Assembly (NCBI RefSeq): GCF_000296775.1
Contig: NZ_AJLE01000007.1
Span: 48,815-112,814 of the forward strand
Direction of reading: 5' to 3'
Source of the DNA: Sulfurovum sp. AR
GTDB lineage: Bacteria; Campylobacterota; Campylobacteria; Campylobacterales; Sulfurovaceae
Length of the DNA stretch: 64,000 nucleotides
Shown one piece after another: positions 52,417 to 61,718 of this stretch. The translations under genes and the position numbers were made by a program. Each line of letters begins with the position of its first letter. Positions within the stretch are counted from its first letter, which is position 1. The notes under the pieces are model-generated. The model saw only the letters and a program-made list of their open reading frames with translations. It did no database searches and was not told the origin of the DNA.

Positions 52417-53958
52417 TTAGCTCGCTACACCTTTAAGTATGAAGAAAATAATAGCAGAAAGCCCTGCTGCTGCCGGTACAGTTATGACCCATGCCGCTAC
52501 GATCTTTTTCACCATACCACGCTTCACATAATTTTCACGCAATGCTCGTTTAAGGCTTTTTACTTTTTTCTTTTGCACTTTCACCGCTTCAATTAATTCG
52601 ACTTGTCTTTTATAATCCCCTGCCGCTTTCAGTTCTGCAAGTTCTGCTTTCAGTGCATTGTGCTGTTCTACTTCTGTATGAAGTTTCTCTTGCTTGACAC
52701 TCATATCTTTACTGTCAAGCCACTCTCTAAGAAAACCTACACCAAATACTGCACCTACTGCAATATGCGTTGAAGATACAGGAAGTCCAAGCTGAGAAGC
52801 GATAACCACTGTGATCGCCGCAGCCATCATAATAGAAAAGGCTCTCATTTGATCAAGTTCAGTGATCTCAGATCCTACCGTTCTGATGAGTCTTGGTCCA
52901 AAAAGTGCAAGACCTACAGAGATACCCACACCACCGACAACCATCACCCATAAAGGGATTGCTGCTTTTTCAGAAACCGCAAGTGTAGTCAGTGCATCAT
53001 TGACTGCAGCCAAAGGACCTACAGCATTGGCAACGTCATTTGCACCATGTGCAAAACTCAAAAGTGCCGCTGCAAAAATAAGAGGAATGGTAAAAAGCAT
53101 ATTGACCGCTTCTCTGGTGTTCTCCAGACCAACCACTTTTTTTGCTACGCGAGGCTTAACGATCAAGAATGTGATCACCCCTCCGATCACACCTAAAATC
53201 AATGCCACAGAAAAAGGTGGTTTCTTGGTTTGAGGCAAGAAACTCAACAATTCTGTAATCGTTCCCCAGATATGTTTAAACCCTTTAAGTGTCAAATAGG
53301 TAACAAAGGCTGCCGACATGATCGCAACAAGGGCAGGTACCACCCTTTTAGCTGCAGTTAATCTATCTTCCTTATAAATGATCTGTGATTTGATCACATA
53401 GAGGAAAATAGCTGCGATCACTCCACCAAGTACAGGTGAGATCACCCATGAAGCAGCGATCTTACCCATGGTTCCCCAAGACACGATAGCAAACCCACCT
53501 GCAGCGATACCACCTCCAAGAACACCACCCACGATAGAGTGTGTGGTTGAAACCGGTGCCTTAAGCCATGTTGCAAGATTCAGCCATAGTGCTGCGGCAA
53601 GTAATGCCGCTGACATACCATAGACAAAAAGCATAGGGTCATTTCCAAAGGCATCTGGAGAGATGATCCCTTTTTTAATGGTCCCCACGACATCTCCACC
53701 TGCGATCAGTGCACCACCTGCTTCAAAAATAGAAGCGATAAAAACAGCCCCACCTATGGTCAAGGCACCAGAACCAACCGCTGGTCCTACGTTATTGGCA
53801 ACATCATTGGCACCGATATTCATCGCCATATAGGCACCAAATACAGCTGCCAGTACTAAAAAGCCTCCATGTGTTACTTGTCCCATGACGCTATTTGCAT
53901 AAAATGCTACGGCTACAGCAAAGCCCGCACCCAGCATCATCTTTAATGTATTGTTCAT
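52417..53958 (-). CDS. pit: PiT-family inorganic phosphate permease
   Basis: This 513-residue transporter has two signature repeats, GANDVANNVGPAVGSGAL near residue 50 and GANDVANAVGPLAAV near 310, with about 11 helices. A charged coiled-coil insert lies near 425-490 before the last helix. PiT systems are usually low-affinity metal-phosphate symporters. The strong Pho box upstream implies starvation control, which is less common for this family. Confidence 0.93.
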   Translation of the reverse strand: MNNTLKMMLGAGFAVAVAFYANSVMGQVTHGGFLVLAAVFGAYMAMNIGANDVANNVGPAVGSGALTIGGAVFIASIFEAGGALIAGGDVVGTIKKGIISPDAFGNDPMLFVYGMSAALLAAALWLNLATWLKAPVSTTHSIVGGVLGGGIAAGGFAIVSWGTMGKIAASWVISPVLGGVIAAIFLYVIKSQIIYKEDRLTAAKRVVPALVAIMSAAFVTYLTLKGFKHIWGTITELLSFLPQTKKPPFSVALILGVIGGVITFLIVKPRVAKKVVGLENTREAVNMLFTIPLIFAAALLSFAHGANDVANAVGPLAAVNDALTTLAVSEKAAIPLWVMVVGGVGISVGLALFGPRLIRTVGSEITELDQMRAFSIMMAAAITVVIASQLGLPVSSTHIAVGAVFGVGFLREWLDSKDMSVKQEKLHTEVEQHNALKAELAELKAAGDYKRQVELIEAVKVQKKKVKSLKRALRENYVKRGMVKKIVAAWVITVPAAAGLSAIIFFILKGVAS

Positions 53959-53993
53959 CTACATTCCTTCATTTATGTATTAATCGTGGAAGT

Positions 53994-54039
53994 ATAGTAG
54001 AAAAGTATTACAATTTTGTTACCAAAATGTAACCAAATG
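53994..54039 (-). promoter_or_regulatory. triple-repeat Pho box and -10 of pit
   Basis: Three 11-bp units on the minus strand, GTTACATTTTG, GTAACAAAATT and GTAATACTTTT, are followed by TACTAT (53994-53999). This is one of the clearest copies. Confidence 0.7.
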
Positions 54040-54073
54040 AATGTGAATAAAAAATGGAGGTTAAAGGAGTCAA

Positions 54074-54091
54074 GATGGGCAGATGCCCATC
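54074..54091 (-). terminator. hairpin after the porin gene
   Basis: A 7-bp perfect stem GATGGGC/GCCCATC with a 4-base loop lies 27 bases after the porin stop, followed on the minus strand by TTGACTCCTTT. Confidence 0.55.
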
Positions 54092-54117
54092 TTTAGGAGT
54101 TTACATGATATTTTGGA

Positions 54118-55314
54118 CTAGAATGTAATAATCGCGTCTAACTGTACACGCTCATAATCCACATCTCCTGTTGACTTTGAACCATCTTTACTATCATAGA
54201 GTGTATTAAAGAAGAAAGTACCAGCAAGATATGTGTTTTTGCCAAATTTATATTTTGTTCTAATAGCATGACCTTTAGCAGCCGTACCACCACCGAAGTT
54301 ATCTGAGTCAGAGTGTGCACCAAGTACCGCATCTTCTTGGATATCAGTATAAGAATATTTTAACTGCCAGTCACCAACTTCTTTAGCCTTACCGAGTTGA
54401 AATGCCAAATCGTATCCAAAGTTATTATCATCTGCAGCTGTGTTATATGCTACACCGGCAGCGATTGCAAATGGTTTGCCAAGTACATCTTTGAACTTGA
54501 GTTCTCCAAATCCTTCTACGATATGATAGTCATTTGCAAACACACCATTTACTAAAGTGTTACCCATACCTGTACCTTTATTATCACTATAAAGAGGTGT
54601 ATTCCCTTTAACACCATCATAATAGTAGATACCAGCACCTAGATTCAATGTTGCGCTCTCTAACTTTGTTTTTTGTACATATTGTGCTAAGAAAAGGTTA
54701 ACCGTATCTTTAGCAACAATATTTTCCGCATACGTTGGCTGGTTAATACCTGCAGTGATAATCTTTGTATCATCTTGGTACTGATAGTTAATACCATCTA
54801 ATGAAAGATCGTTATCCCAAACAAGTTGTGATTTAATAGGTCTATACATCATATATGGTGATCTACCTACTTTCCAAATAGAGTTACCAGTTGTATAATC
54901 AAGCGCTAAAGCATTGAATCTAAGCGACTGAAAAAAGTAGTCTGCCAGACCTTCAGTAGGCTTATTCGCCTCAGCAAAAGTTTGGTTACCTGAAGTTGGG
55001 TTACCAAAACCACTTCTCATACCAACTTCAAATTGAAGATGATCTGTAATATCAATATGTGCGCCTAGTCTTAAACGATATCGACCAAGATAAGTATTTT
55101 TTTCACTACCATCAGTATAGTCATTCTCTTTACTCTCATATCTTAGTCTTAAGTCACCTTTAAAGTGAACTCTATCCATAAAGCTTTTTTCAGCTACTTG
55201 AGTTGCATCTTTCACTTCTTCTATTCGTTCAATTGGATGACTAATGTCAGATTCAGCCATTGCTACTGTTGCCATAGTCGCCACTGCGACTGTTGAAAGT
55301 AGGATTTTTTTCAT
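54118..55314 (-). CDS. outer-membrane porin under Pho control
   Basis: This 398-residue protein has a signal peptide (cleavage near VAMAESD) and a short coiled segment (about 25-45). A beta-barrel follows, beginning FKGDLRLRYESKEN and ending with the aromatic ITF. It looks like a Campylobacterota porin, but substrate specificity cannot be read. A triple Pho box directly upstream suggests a phosphate-selective or general uptake pore for starvation. Confidence 0.8.
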   Translation of the reverse strand: MKKILLSTVAVATMATVAMAESDISHPIERIEEVKDATQVAEKSFMDRVHFKGDLRLRYESKENDYTDGSEKNTYLGRYRLRLGAHIDITDHLQFEVGMRSGFGNPTSGNQTFAEANKPTEGLADYFFQSLRFNALALDYTTGNSIWKVGRSPYMMYRPIKSQLVWDNDLSLDGINYQYQDDTKIITAGINQPTYAENIVAKDTVNLFLAQYVQKTKLESATLNLGAGIYYYDGVKGNTPLYSDNKGTGMGNTLVNGVFANDYHIVEGFGELKFKDVLGKPFAIAAGVAYNTAADDNNFGYDLAFQLGKAKEVGDWQLKYSYTDIQEDAVLGAHSDSDNFGGGTAAKGHAIRTKYKFGKNTYLAGTFFFNTLYDSKDGSKSTGDVDYERVQLDAIITF

Positions 55315-55345
55315 TTTGTTTGTTCCTTGTTTTATGAATTGCGGA

Positions 55346-55390
55346 AGTATAAAACAAATTGGTTACAAATTGATTACTGTATGGTTACAA
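55346..55390 (-). promoter_or_regulatory. triple-repeat Pho box and -10 of the porin
   Basis: GTAACCATACA, GTAATCAATTT and GTAACCAATTT on the minus strand (55357-55390) are followed after 15 bases by TATACT (55346-55351). The TTTTATACTTC segment around the -10 matches the one at pstS. Confidence 0.7.
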
Positions 55391-55402
55391 GAGTGAAACC
55401 CT

Positions 55403-55516
55403 TTAGAACTTAGTTGATATTTTCATATCCAATGTTACCAAGAGGGGTGCGATCCTTTTTGCTGATTCCAATTTATTTTCTTTATAAAGAAAGATCGCTG
55501 CTATGACTCCTTGCAT
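55403..55516 (-). pseudogene. 37-codon fragment downstream of the TonB receptor
   Basis: The frame encodes MQGVIAAIFLYKENKLESAK then RIAPLLVTLDMKISTKF. It is protein-like and recalls the C-terminal end of DUF3368/PIN-type toxins (pattern Gx-hydrophobic, K, P-LL-L, IS). It has no ribosome site, and the upstream codons close within eight residues, so it may be a decayed remnant. The family link is tentative. Confidence 0.3.
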
Positions 55517-55544
55517 TACTTGAGAACAAGTGTTTAGTGCCTAT

Positions 55545-58500
55545 TTAGTACTTATAAGATGCTTCAAATGAAAAAGTTCTTCCTGTTTTATATTTGTCTG
55601 TAATAAAATTATCTCTTGCAAAGTCCTGTGAAGTACCTTCATCCTTTAATAAAGACCCCCCATATCTGTACCAAATAGTCTCTTCATCAAGTAAATTTCC
55701 AAACTTTAATTTAAGATCAATTCCATTAGAGAATTTTTCTTTCCAAACTAAATCAAGTACTTGAGGTGGTATTTCATATGTGTCGGGTATACCTTTCGTC
55801 ACATCTGTTGTAGGTACATCTTTATATCCTATTTTCCTGATCCTCTCACCCATCTTATTATAGGCCATAACGACAGATCGGTCTTCTGTCTCATACTCAA
55901 ATGCCAAATTGAGTATATGTGGCGACAACCCTTGGAGTTGACGATTATTTGTTGTAAATTTTAATGCCTGTTCCTCTGTTAAAGTCACTTCTGAATCCAA
56001 GTAAGTATAATTCCCGGATAAATAAAAGTTTGAAAGTTTATCCGTTAGAAATCCAAGTCCAGTTCTTCCATCAAGTTCAACTCCATAGATTGTAGCTTTA
56101 TCACTGTTGATAAATGTATAGACTGAAACATCATCACTCGCTGATTTTATTTCTGCATCTTCTATAGGATTTTTCATTTCCTTGTAAAACCCGCCCAGTT
56201 TCACAAAACTACTGTCACCGAAATAACGACTATACTTCAAATCGAAATTAGAAATCATTGTAGGTACAAGTTCAGGATTTCCCTTGATATCAATTCTTTT
56301 TTCGGTTGGAGCAACAATAATCGCATCAGCAAACTCTACCAAATCTGGCATAACATATGTTTTTGATACTGCAAAATCAATATGATTGTCTTTATTATAC
56401 TTATATCTCAAAGAAAAACTTGGGAAATATTTCTCTAGGTCAATCGTATCTAAGGTATTATTTGACGGGTTCAAAGGGTCTATGGTACTAGTAGTTTGCG
56501 TAATATCTGCATACCTGACACCTGCGATCATTTCCAGTTGTTCATAAGGATTCATAAAAAATTTGGTATAAACATTTTTCTGGTCTACTGATGCTTTGAT
56601 GTTTGCACTGTTGTTAAGTGGTGACTCTTCAAATGTCATCACACTCCCGTACTCATCAATAAGTGCTTGAATGTCACCAATATAATCTCCGTTACTATCT
56701 CTCTCATAATCACTGATTTCACTTCTTTCAATAAACCTACCTGGCGAACTTGTAAAATCACGTGTTTTTTTCATTTTGCTGAGACCTATTTCAAAGTAAT
56801 CTTCTTCGCTAAAGAAAGAAGTGTCAAATCTATTTTTTATATAATAGGTATCTATCACATCTTCAGAGCTTTCATCTCGACTATTTAAATTTGGTACACC
56901 TGAAGGTAAACGTCTTCCCGTAGTACACTGAGGTGTTCCCCTCAAATGTTCAGGACAATCTTCAAAGATATACTCCATTGTATTAGGGTTACTAAACATG
57001 GAAGTAGCCCTCTGTGCACCAAAGTTCAATTTTGATGCCAAGTCAAACATTTTATAATCAAATTCTCCATTGAGCTGATCTACATCCAATGTTTTCTCGA
57101 TCCAGCGTAAAGTATAGGTATAGGTCGTAAGATCCGAACCACTAATATCATCAATCGTTCTTAGAGATACACTATCTTCTCCACTATGTGTATAGAGTTT
57201 TGTATAGTTTAAATGAAATACATCCAAATAGTTATACCCTATATCAAAAACTCCACCATGACTATAAGTGGAACGTGAGGATTCTGTCGTAGTCGTGTTT
57301 AACTGCTTCACATAATAAGGACCATATATCGCTGAAGGAGGACTTGTAGTAAAGTCTATTCCTAATACATCCCTCGACATATCAACAGTGAACTGCTCCA
57401 ATATATTCGCTATATGTTTTTGTTCATATTTATATGTCCCAAACAAGCTTATCTTATGGTCTTCATCTATCGTATAACTCTTGGCTGCTTCTATCTTCCC
57501 TCCAAAGTTTACTGGTAGTGATTGATAAGGAGTGGTAAAATCTCGTTTAAAATACGCTTGTGTAAACTCACTCTCTGATAGAGCAGAAGATGGCCGTGCC
57601 CAATAACCATCATCATATCCAGTCCAGTCATTAGAACTTCCATTTTGTGAGATCACATTATCTCCTGTGTAACTATTTCCTCCCATACCTAAAGTGATTT
57701 TGATAAAGTCATCTGTTACACTCTGTTTAGTACGTATGTTGATGTAGCCACCACCAAAAGCAGCTGGGATATCTGCTTCACCACTCTTTTGTATCTTCAT
57801 TGCACCAATGACACTTGAAGGAAAAATATCTAAAGGAACCAATCTTTTTAAAGGGTTGGGGCTGGGTAGAGGCATAGAGTTCATTTCAATATTACCATAC
57901 CTGTCTCCTAAACCCCTAACATATACATTCCCACCTACCAATGTAATACCTGAAGCACGCTTAAGTGCTGCAGCAGCAGAGCTATCTCCTTTCTTAGAAA
58001 ATGCTTCGGCACCGATAATGTTAGCTATAGAGTTTGTATTTTTTTCTTCTGCTATAGTACTGGCAATACTACCTTCTATCTTTGGAGCAAGGACGACAAA
58101 CTCTTCTAGCTCCATACTTGCTGGAGTTAACTTCACTGTTTTTGAAGTGGTCCCGTCTTTTTTAACCACTATCCCTCCGATCGTCTGTGCACTGTAGGCT
58201 GAATGCACTACGGAAATGCTTAACGTTTTACCTGATGGTACCTTAGCAGAAAAACGACCGTTATCATCTGTTCTTACGTCTACTGCTGTACCTCTTACAA
58301 AGACTCTTGCACCTGCAATCGGGGTATTGCCTTCTGAAGAGAGAACCTGACCTCTAAGTATCCCCTCTCCTGTGGCTTTTTCTTCCTTTCTCTCGACAGA
58401 TTTTGCTACAGCAACAGGAACATCGATATCGATGCTGTCTGCTCCAGTTTTAGAGAGTGCTGCTATGATCTCTGTATCTCTTCCTTCTTTGATAAGTACA

Positions 58501-58763
58501 GGTTTTTTAAAATAACCCAGATTTTCACCTGAAGTATTTTTACCAAAGATTTCGACCTGGTGTCTTCCTGCGATAAGCGGTATCTTTACTGCTCCATCCT
58601 CATCTGTCTTGAACACTTTTTTGCCATCAATCTTTATTTCATTATTAGGCAGGGGTTTCCCCTCACTGAAAAGCAACACTGAAAGCGTACCCTCTTTTAA
58701 TTCACTGGCCATGACTACCAGTGGCAGTGTCATTAAAAGCAATAATTGCACTAATTTCTTCAT
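55545..58763 (-). CDS. TonB-dependent outer-membrane receptor with N-terminal beta-sandwich domains
   Basis: This is a 1072-residue protein. It has a signal peptide (to about residue 20), then a PEGA/carboxypeptidase-regulatory-like domain (about 25-100), a second regulatory-like domain (about 130-215), and a TonB-box-like ELEEFVVLAP near 225. A plug domain follows (RASGITLVGGNVYVRGLG, quoted in part), then a 22-strand-type barrel ending FEASYKY. It is the last gene of the ExbB/ExbD/TonB operon and starts right after the TPR gene. The substrate is unknown. The operon's Pho box suggests a phosphorus-containing compound. Confidence 0.88.
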   Translation of the reverse strand: MKKLVQLLLLMTLPLVVMASELKEGTLSVLLFSEGKPLPNNEIKIDGKKVFKTDEDGAVKIPLIAGRHQVEIFGKNTSGENLGYFKKPVLIKEGRDTEIIAALSKTGADSIDIDVPVAVAKSVERKEEKATGEGILRGQVLSSEGNTPIAGARVFVRGTAVDVRTDDNGRFSAKVPSGKTLSISVVHSAYSAQTIGGIVVKKDGTTSKTVKLTPASMELEEFVVLAPKIEGSIASTIAEEKNTNSIANIIGAEAFSKKGDSSAAAALKRASGITLVGGNVYVRGLGDRYGNIEMNSMPLPSPNPLKRLVPLDIFPSSVIGAMKIQKSGEADIPAAFGGGYINIRTKQSVTDDFIKITLGMGGNSYTGDNVISQNGSSNDWTGYDDGYWARPSSALSESEFTQAYFKRDFTTPYQSLPVNFGGKIEAAKSYTIDEDHKISLFGTYKYEQKHIANILEQFTVDMSRDVLGIDFTTSPPSAIYGPYYVKQLNTTTTESSRSTYSHGGVFDIGYNYLDVFHLNYTKLYTHSGEDSVSLRTIDDISGSDLTTYTYTLRWIEKTLDVDQLNGEFDYKMFDLASKLNFGAQRATSMFSNPNTMEYIFEDCPEHLRGTPQCTTGRRLPSGVPNLNSRDESSEDVIDTYYIKNRFDTSFFSEEDYFEIGLSKMKKTRDFTSSPGRFIERSEISDYERDSNGDYIGDIQALIDEYGSVMTFEESPLNNSANIKASVDQKNVYTKFFMNPYEQLEMIAGVRYADITQTTSTIDPLNPSNNTLDTIDLEKYFPSFSLRYKYNKDNHIDFAVSKTYVMPDLVEFADAIIVAPTEKRIDIKGNPELVPTMISNFDLKYSRYFGDSSFVKLGGFYKEMKNPIEDAEIKSASDDVSVYTFINSDKATIYGVELDGRTGLGFLTDKLSNFYLSGNYTYLDSEVTLTEEQALKFTTNNRQLQGLSPHILNLAFEYETEDRSVVMAYNKMGERIRKIGYKDVPTTDVTKGIPDTYEIPPQVLDLVWKEKFSNGIDLKLKFGNLLDEETIWYRYGGSLLKDEGTSQDFARDNFITDKYKTGRTFSFEASYKY

Positions 58764-60047
58764 CTATATACACTCCAGACTGTTACTTCTACATTTTTCA
58801 ATATTCTTACGGATCACCGTTGCTTTAGAGAAGAGTTCATCATCTTCAATCTTTTTAAGATGTGCTTCTGCACTATCATAATCTTTTACCATATAGTATG
58901 CATATGCTAGTGCATAGCGCATATTGTCATTTTTCAAAAGACCATATCTATCCAAAGCATCGTTGAGTCCAATGATCTTCTCAAACTCACCTTTTCCTAT
59001 ATAGATCGCTACTTTCTGTTTGGTCTTTTCTTCTTTATCTGTCATCATTGAATTGAGATACAATGCATGTGCAAGTTCTCCGTTTCTTCTGTACATCTCT
59101 GCTGCTTCTTTAAGATAGTTCGAGTCATACAAAGAACCCTTCTCAAAAAGGTCAGCAGTGACATGAGGCATCTCTTTTTGGTTATAGTAATGTCCCAGTA
59201 GTATGTATACTTTTGCTGAAGACGGGAACTTTAGCTTTGCTTCTTCAAGTACTTTAATTGCCTCCTCTAACTCACCGCCACTTTGAAGCATCTGAGCTAA
59301 AGAGATATACTCCTGCGCATTTGCCGGGATTTTTTTCATATAGGCTTTCGCCGCAGCGATCGAAGCTTGATAAAGTTTTAACTCAGCAAAATAGTAAAAC
59401 TTCTGTTTCAACAACGTTGCATCGTCAGGGAAAAGCTTTGCTCCTCTGCTCAGTGCATCGATCGCAGCACCTTTTTGATCAGCCTTCCAGTAACACTCTG
59501 CTCTAAGCGTAAACAGAGATGCACTGGCTCGCCCTTTTTCTCCTGCTGCATCTAGTGCATGCACGGCATTGATATACTCTTCTGCTTTATAATATGCCTG
59601 AGAAAGGTAGATGTTGATCTCTTCTATCTGATCTTTTCTTAGTTTTTCAGGATCAAACACCGGTTTTTTTACTACAGGCTCCTCTACTTTCTTTGTTGTA
59701 GAGAAAGCACTAAAGAGATACTCTCTTTTAGGCTTCTCTTCTACAGGTGGCGTATAAGACTTTTGTTGAGTTGCAACAATCGCTTTTTTAAATGCATTGA
59801 TAGAGGCGTCATAGTTCTCATTTTTTAAGAAGATCAATCCTCTCATATTATGATATTTATCCCACTCGATCTTAGTATGGGAATCTTTTGCCATTTGTAA
59901 CTCTTCAAGAGCTTTATCATACTTGCCATCATAGTACATGATGGTCGCGATCTCCATATGATTGATCGTCTGTTCATCAGACTCTTTTGCCTGGAGTGTA
60001 AGAACACAGAACAAAACCACTGATAGTGTCATTACTTTTTTCAACAT
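58764..60047 (-). CDS. TPR protein of the TonB operon
   Basis: This 427-residue protein has a signal peptide (LQAKESD junction near 23) and about ten TPR-like helical hairpins. These are evident in KYDKALEELQMAK, NYDASINAFKKAI and LEEAIKVLEEAKLKFP. It contains a Lys/Glu-rich, Pro-Val linker near 95-130. It is periplasmic. TPR proteins next to tonB occur in marine TonB systems that contain a long ExbB, where they assist energy transfer. It abuts the receptor gene. Confidence 0.78.
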   Translation of the reverse strand: MLKKVMTLSVVLFCVLTLQAKESDEQTINHMEIATIMYYDGKYDKALEELQMAKDSHTKIEWDKYHNMRGLIFLKNENYDASINAFKKAIVATQQKSYTPPVEEKPKREYLFSAFSTTKKVEEPVVKKPVFDPEKLRKDQIEEINIYLSQAYYKAEEYINAVHALDAAGEKGRASASLFTLRAECYWKADQKGAAIDALSRGAKLFPDDATLLKQKFYYFAELKLYQASIAAAKAYMKKIPANAQEYISLAQMLQSGGELEEAIKVLEEAKLKFPSSAKVYILLGHYYNQKEMPHVTADLFEKGSLYDSNYLKEAAEMYRRNGELAHALYLNSMMTDKEEKTKQKVAIYIGKGEFEKIIGLNDALDRYGLLKNDNMRYALAYAYYMVKDYDSAEAHLKKIEDDELFSKATVIRKNIEKCRSNSLECI

Positions 60048-60056
60048 TTTTTTACC

Positions 60057-60695
60057 TTAATTAAAATCAAAGCGGACTTTCTGCTTCGCCCACACTTTGA
60101 CCGGGTTACCCTTATATTTTGCCGGAGTAAAGCGCCAGCTTCTTACACCTCTCAGTGCTGCTTGATCAAATACACCTGCCGGGCTTGAAGCGATCACTTT
60201 AGCCAGTTCAACACTTCCATCCTTTCCAATAAGCAGGTTCACCACAACATACCCTTTGATACGTTTTTTCGCTGCTGCAGGCGGATACTCCAGTGGCGCA
60301 CGCGAAATAACCCTTGGCTTACTGTCAACGGTTCCTTCACTCATCGCTGCATCTGCTGCCATATCACCTAAAAGGCTACTACCGTCACCGATGATATCGC
60401 CTGTCGCAAATTCAGGAATGTTCATAGCGATCCCACCAAGCATCGCACCAAGGTTTGGCAGTGGCGCCTTTGGCTGTGCTTTTGGCTTCGGTTTTGGTTT
60501 TGGTTTTGGTTTCTCCATCTTTGGTGGCTGTTTTGCCATCTTCATATAACGCATAGGGTCTTTGACTTTTTTCTCTTTTTTCTCAACCTTTGCATTAAAT
60601 GAAACAACAAGCAACATCATCAAAAGAGCACCGATTCCCATTGCCCATAAAGCAGAGGTTTTGGCACGATCTCTGTTAAACTTTGTAGTCGCCAT
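60057..60695 (-). CDS. tonB: TonB energy transducer
   Basis: This 212-residue protein has one N-terminal anchor (about 14-35), a proline-rich spacer with a PK repeat, a Gly/Met-rich linker with Ala-rich segments, and a C-terminal TonB domain (LEYPPAAAKKRIKGYVVVNL and SWRFTPAKYKGNPV). It connects the ExbB/ExbD motor to the outer-membrane receptor encoded downstream. Confidence 0.93.
   Translation of the reverse strand: MATTKFNRDRAKTSALWAMGIGALLMMLLVVSFNAKVEKKEKKVKDPMRYMKMAKQPPKMEKPKPKPKPKPKAQPKAPLPNLGAMLGGIAMNIPEFATGDIIGDGSSLLGDMAADAAMSEGTVDSKPRVISRAPLEYPPAAAKKRIKGYVVVNLLIGKDGSVELAKVIASSPAGVFDQAALRGVRSWRFTPAKYKGNPVKVWAKQKVRFDFN
60489..60513 (-). repeat. short tandem repeat encoding PKPKPK in TonB
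   Basis: About four copies of a GGTTTT unit (plus strand) encode alternating Pro-Lys in the TonB spacer. Copy number could vary by slippage in six-base steps, which would change spacer length without a frameshift. Confidence 0.6.
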
Positions 60696-60701
60696 AATAG
60701 A

Positions 60702-61106
60702 TTATCCCATCTCTTTTGATGTAGATACAGCTACATCTTTTGCCCCTGACATACGACACTCATCTACTACATCGATCAATGTCTCTACAGGGATCGTATC
60801 GTCAGAGATGACCAACACTGACTTCTCAGTAGATGTACGTAACAGGTCTCTTAATTTACTCTGGATCGCCCATAACTGTACCGGTTGGTTGTCAATGTAA
60901 ACCTGAGAAGTATTGTCAATATAGACACGTACTACTTTTGCATCTGACTTGCTGGCACTTGCTGCTGAAGGACGCTCAATGTCCAATTTCATATCTTTTA
61001 CGAATGTAGTCGTTACCATAAAAAAGATCAATAGGATAAAAACCATATCGATCAATGGAGATACATCTACATTGTCTACTTCTTGTTTCTTTGGTCTAAT
61101 TCTCAT
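60702..61106 (-). CDS. exbD: ExbD/TolR-family motor protein
   Basis: This is a 134-residue protein with one N-terminal helix containing the essential Asp in VSPLIDMVFILLIFF and a periplasmic domain typical of ExbD. It overlaps the ExbB gene by 4 bases and precedes tonB. Confidence 0.93.
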   Translation of the reverse strand: MRIRPKKQEVDNVDVSPLIDMVFILLIFFMVTTTFVKDMKLDIERPSAASASKSDAKVVRVYIDNTSQVYIDNQPVQLWAIQSKLRDLLRTSTEKSVLVISDDTIPVETLIDVVDECRMSGAKDVAVSTSKEMG

Positions 61107-61717
61107 TCCCCGCCCTTCGTGGATATAATATCTGTGATCTGCTCAAATTCAAGCTCATATCGTTCTGCCTGCTTGTCAAGCACGCGTCCAACGATCAATC
61201 CAGGAACGGCAACTACCAATCCCAGTTCCGTGGTAAAAAGCGCTTTGGAGATACCACCGGAGATGCTGGCTCCCTGAGCAAACATTGAACTGCTTTGCAG
61301 TGCATCAAATGTCTCGATCATCCCCATCACTGTTCCAAGCAGACCTATCAGTGGTGCTAGCACAACGATCGTCTTGATCATGATCCTGTAACTGTTTACA
61401 TCGCTATAGTATGGAAGCAAAACACCGCTAATGTGTTTTCTGACATTTGCCCCTATCGTTTTTGCTTCTTGTGCAGCATGCAGTGCATCAGCTACAGCAT
61501 AGTCAAGCATGCCTCTCATAGCTTGAGTTTCGCCTCTTGTTTCATGTTTATTGATCAAACGGCGAACATTACCTTTGGTTCCCCTCTTAAGGATAAAATA
61601 ACGATATCCCAACCCATACCAAAGGAAGAAGTTGAGTACAAAAAGCGCCCACATGACCACTCCTCCAGCATTCATAAGCTCGACAAATCTGCCGATTAAC
61701 TCAAATGGTGAAAGCAT
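61103..61717 (-). CDS. exbB: ExbB-type proton channel, short form
   Basis: This 204-residue protein has three helices. The C-terminal MotA/TolQ/ExbB core reads APLIGLLGTVMGMIETFDAL and GISKALFTTELGLVVAVPGL, with conserved Thr and Pro residues. It forms the motor with ExbD. It lies 1 base after the long ExbB-like gene. Confidence 0.93.
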   Translation of the reverse strand: MLSPFELIGRFVELMNAGGVVMWALFVLNFFLWYGLGYRYFILKRGTKGNVRRLINKHETRGETQAMRGMLDYAVADALHAAQEAKTIGANVRKHISGVLLPYYSDVNSYRIMIKTIVVLAPLIGLLGTVMGMIETFDALQSSSMFAQGASISGGISKALFTTELGLVVAVPGLIVGRVLDKQAERYELEFEQITDIISTKGGE

Positions 61718-61718
61718 C

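Noticed and set aside
60481..60520. Tandem repeat as a CRISPR or regulatory array
   Set aside because: It is a short coding repeat for Pro-Lys in the TonB spacer.
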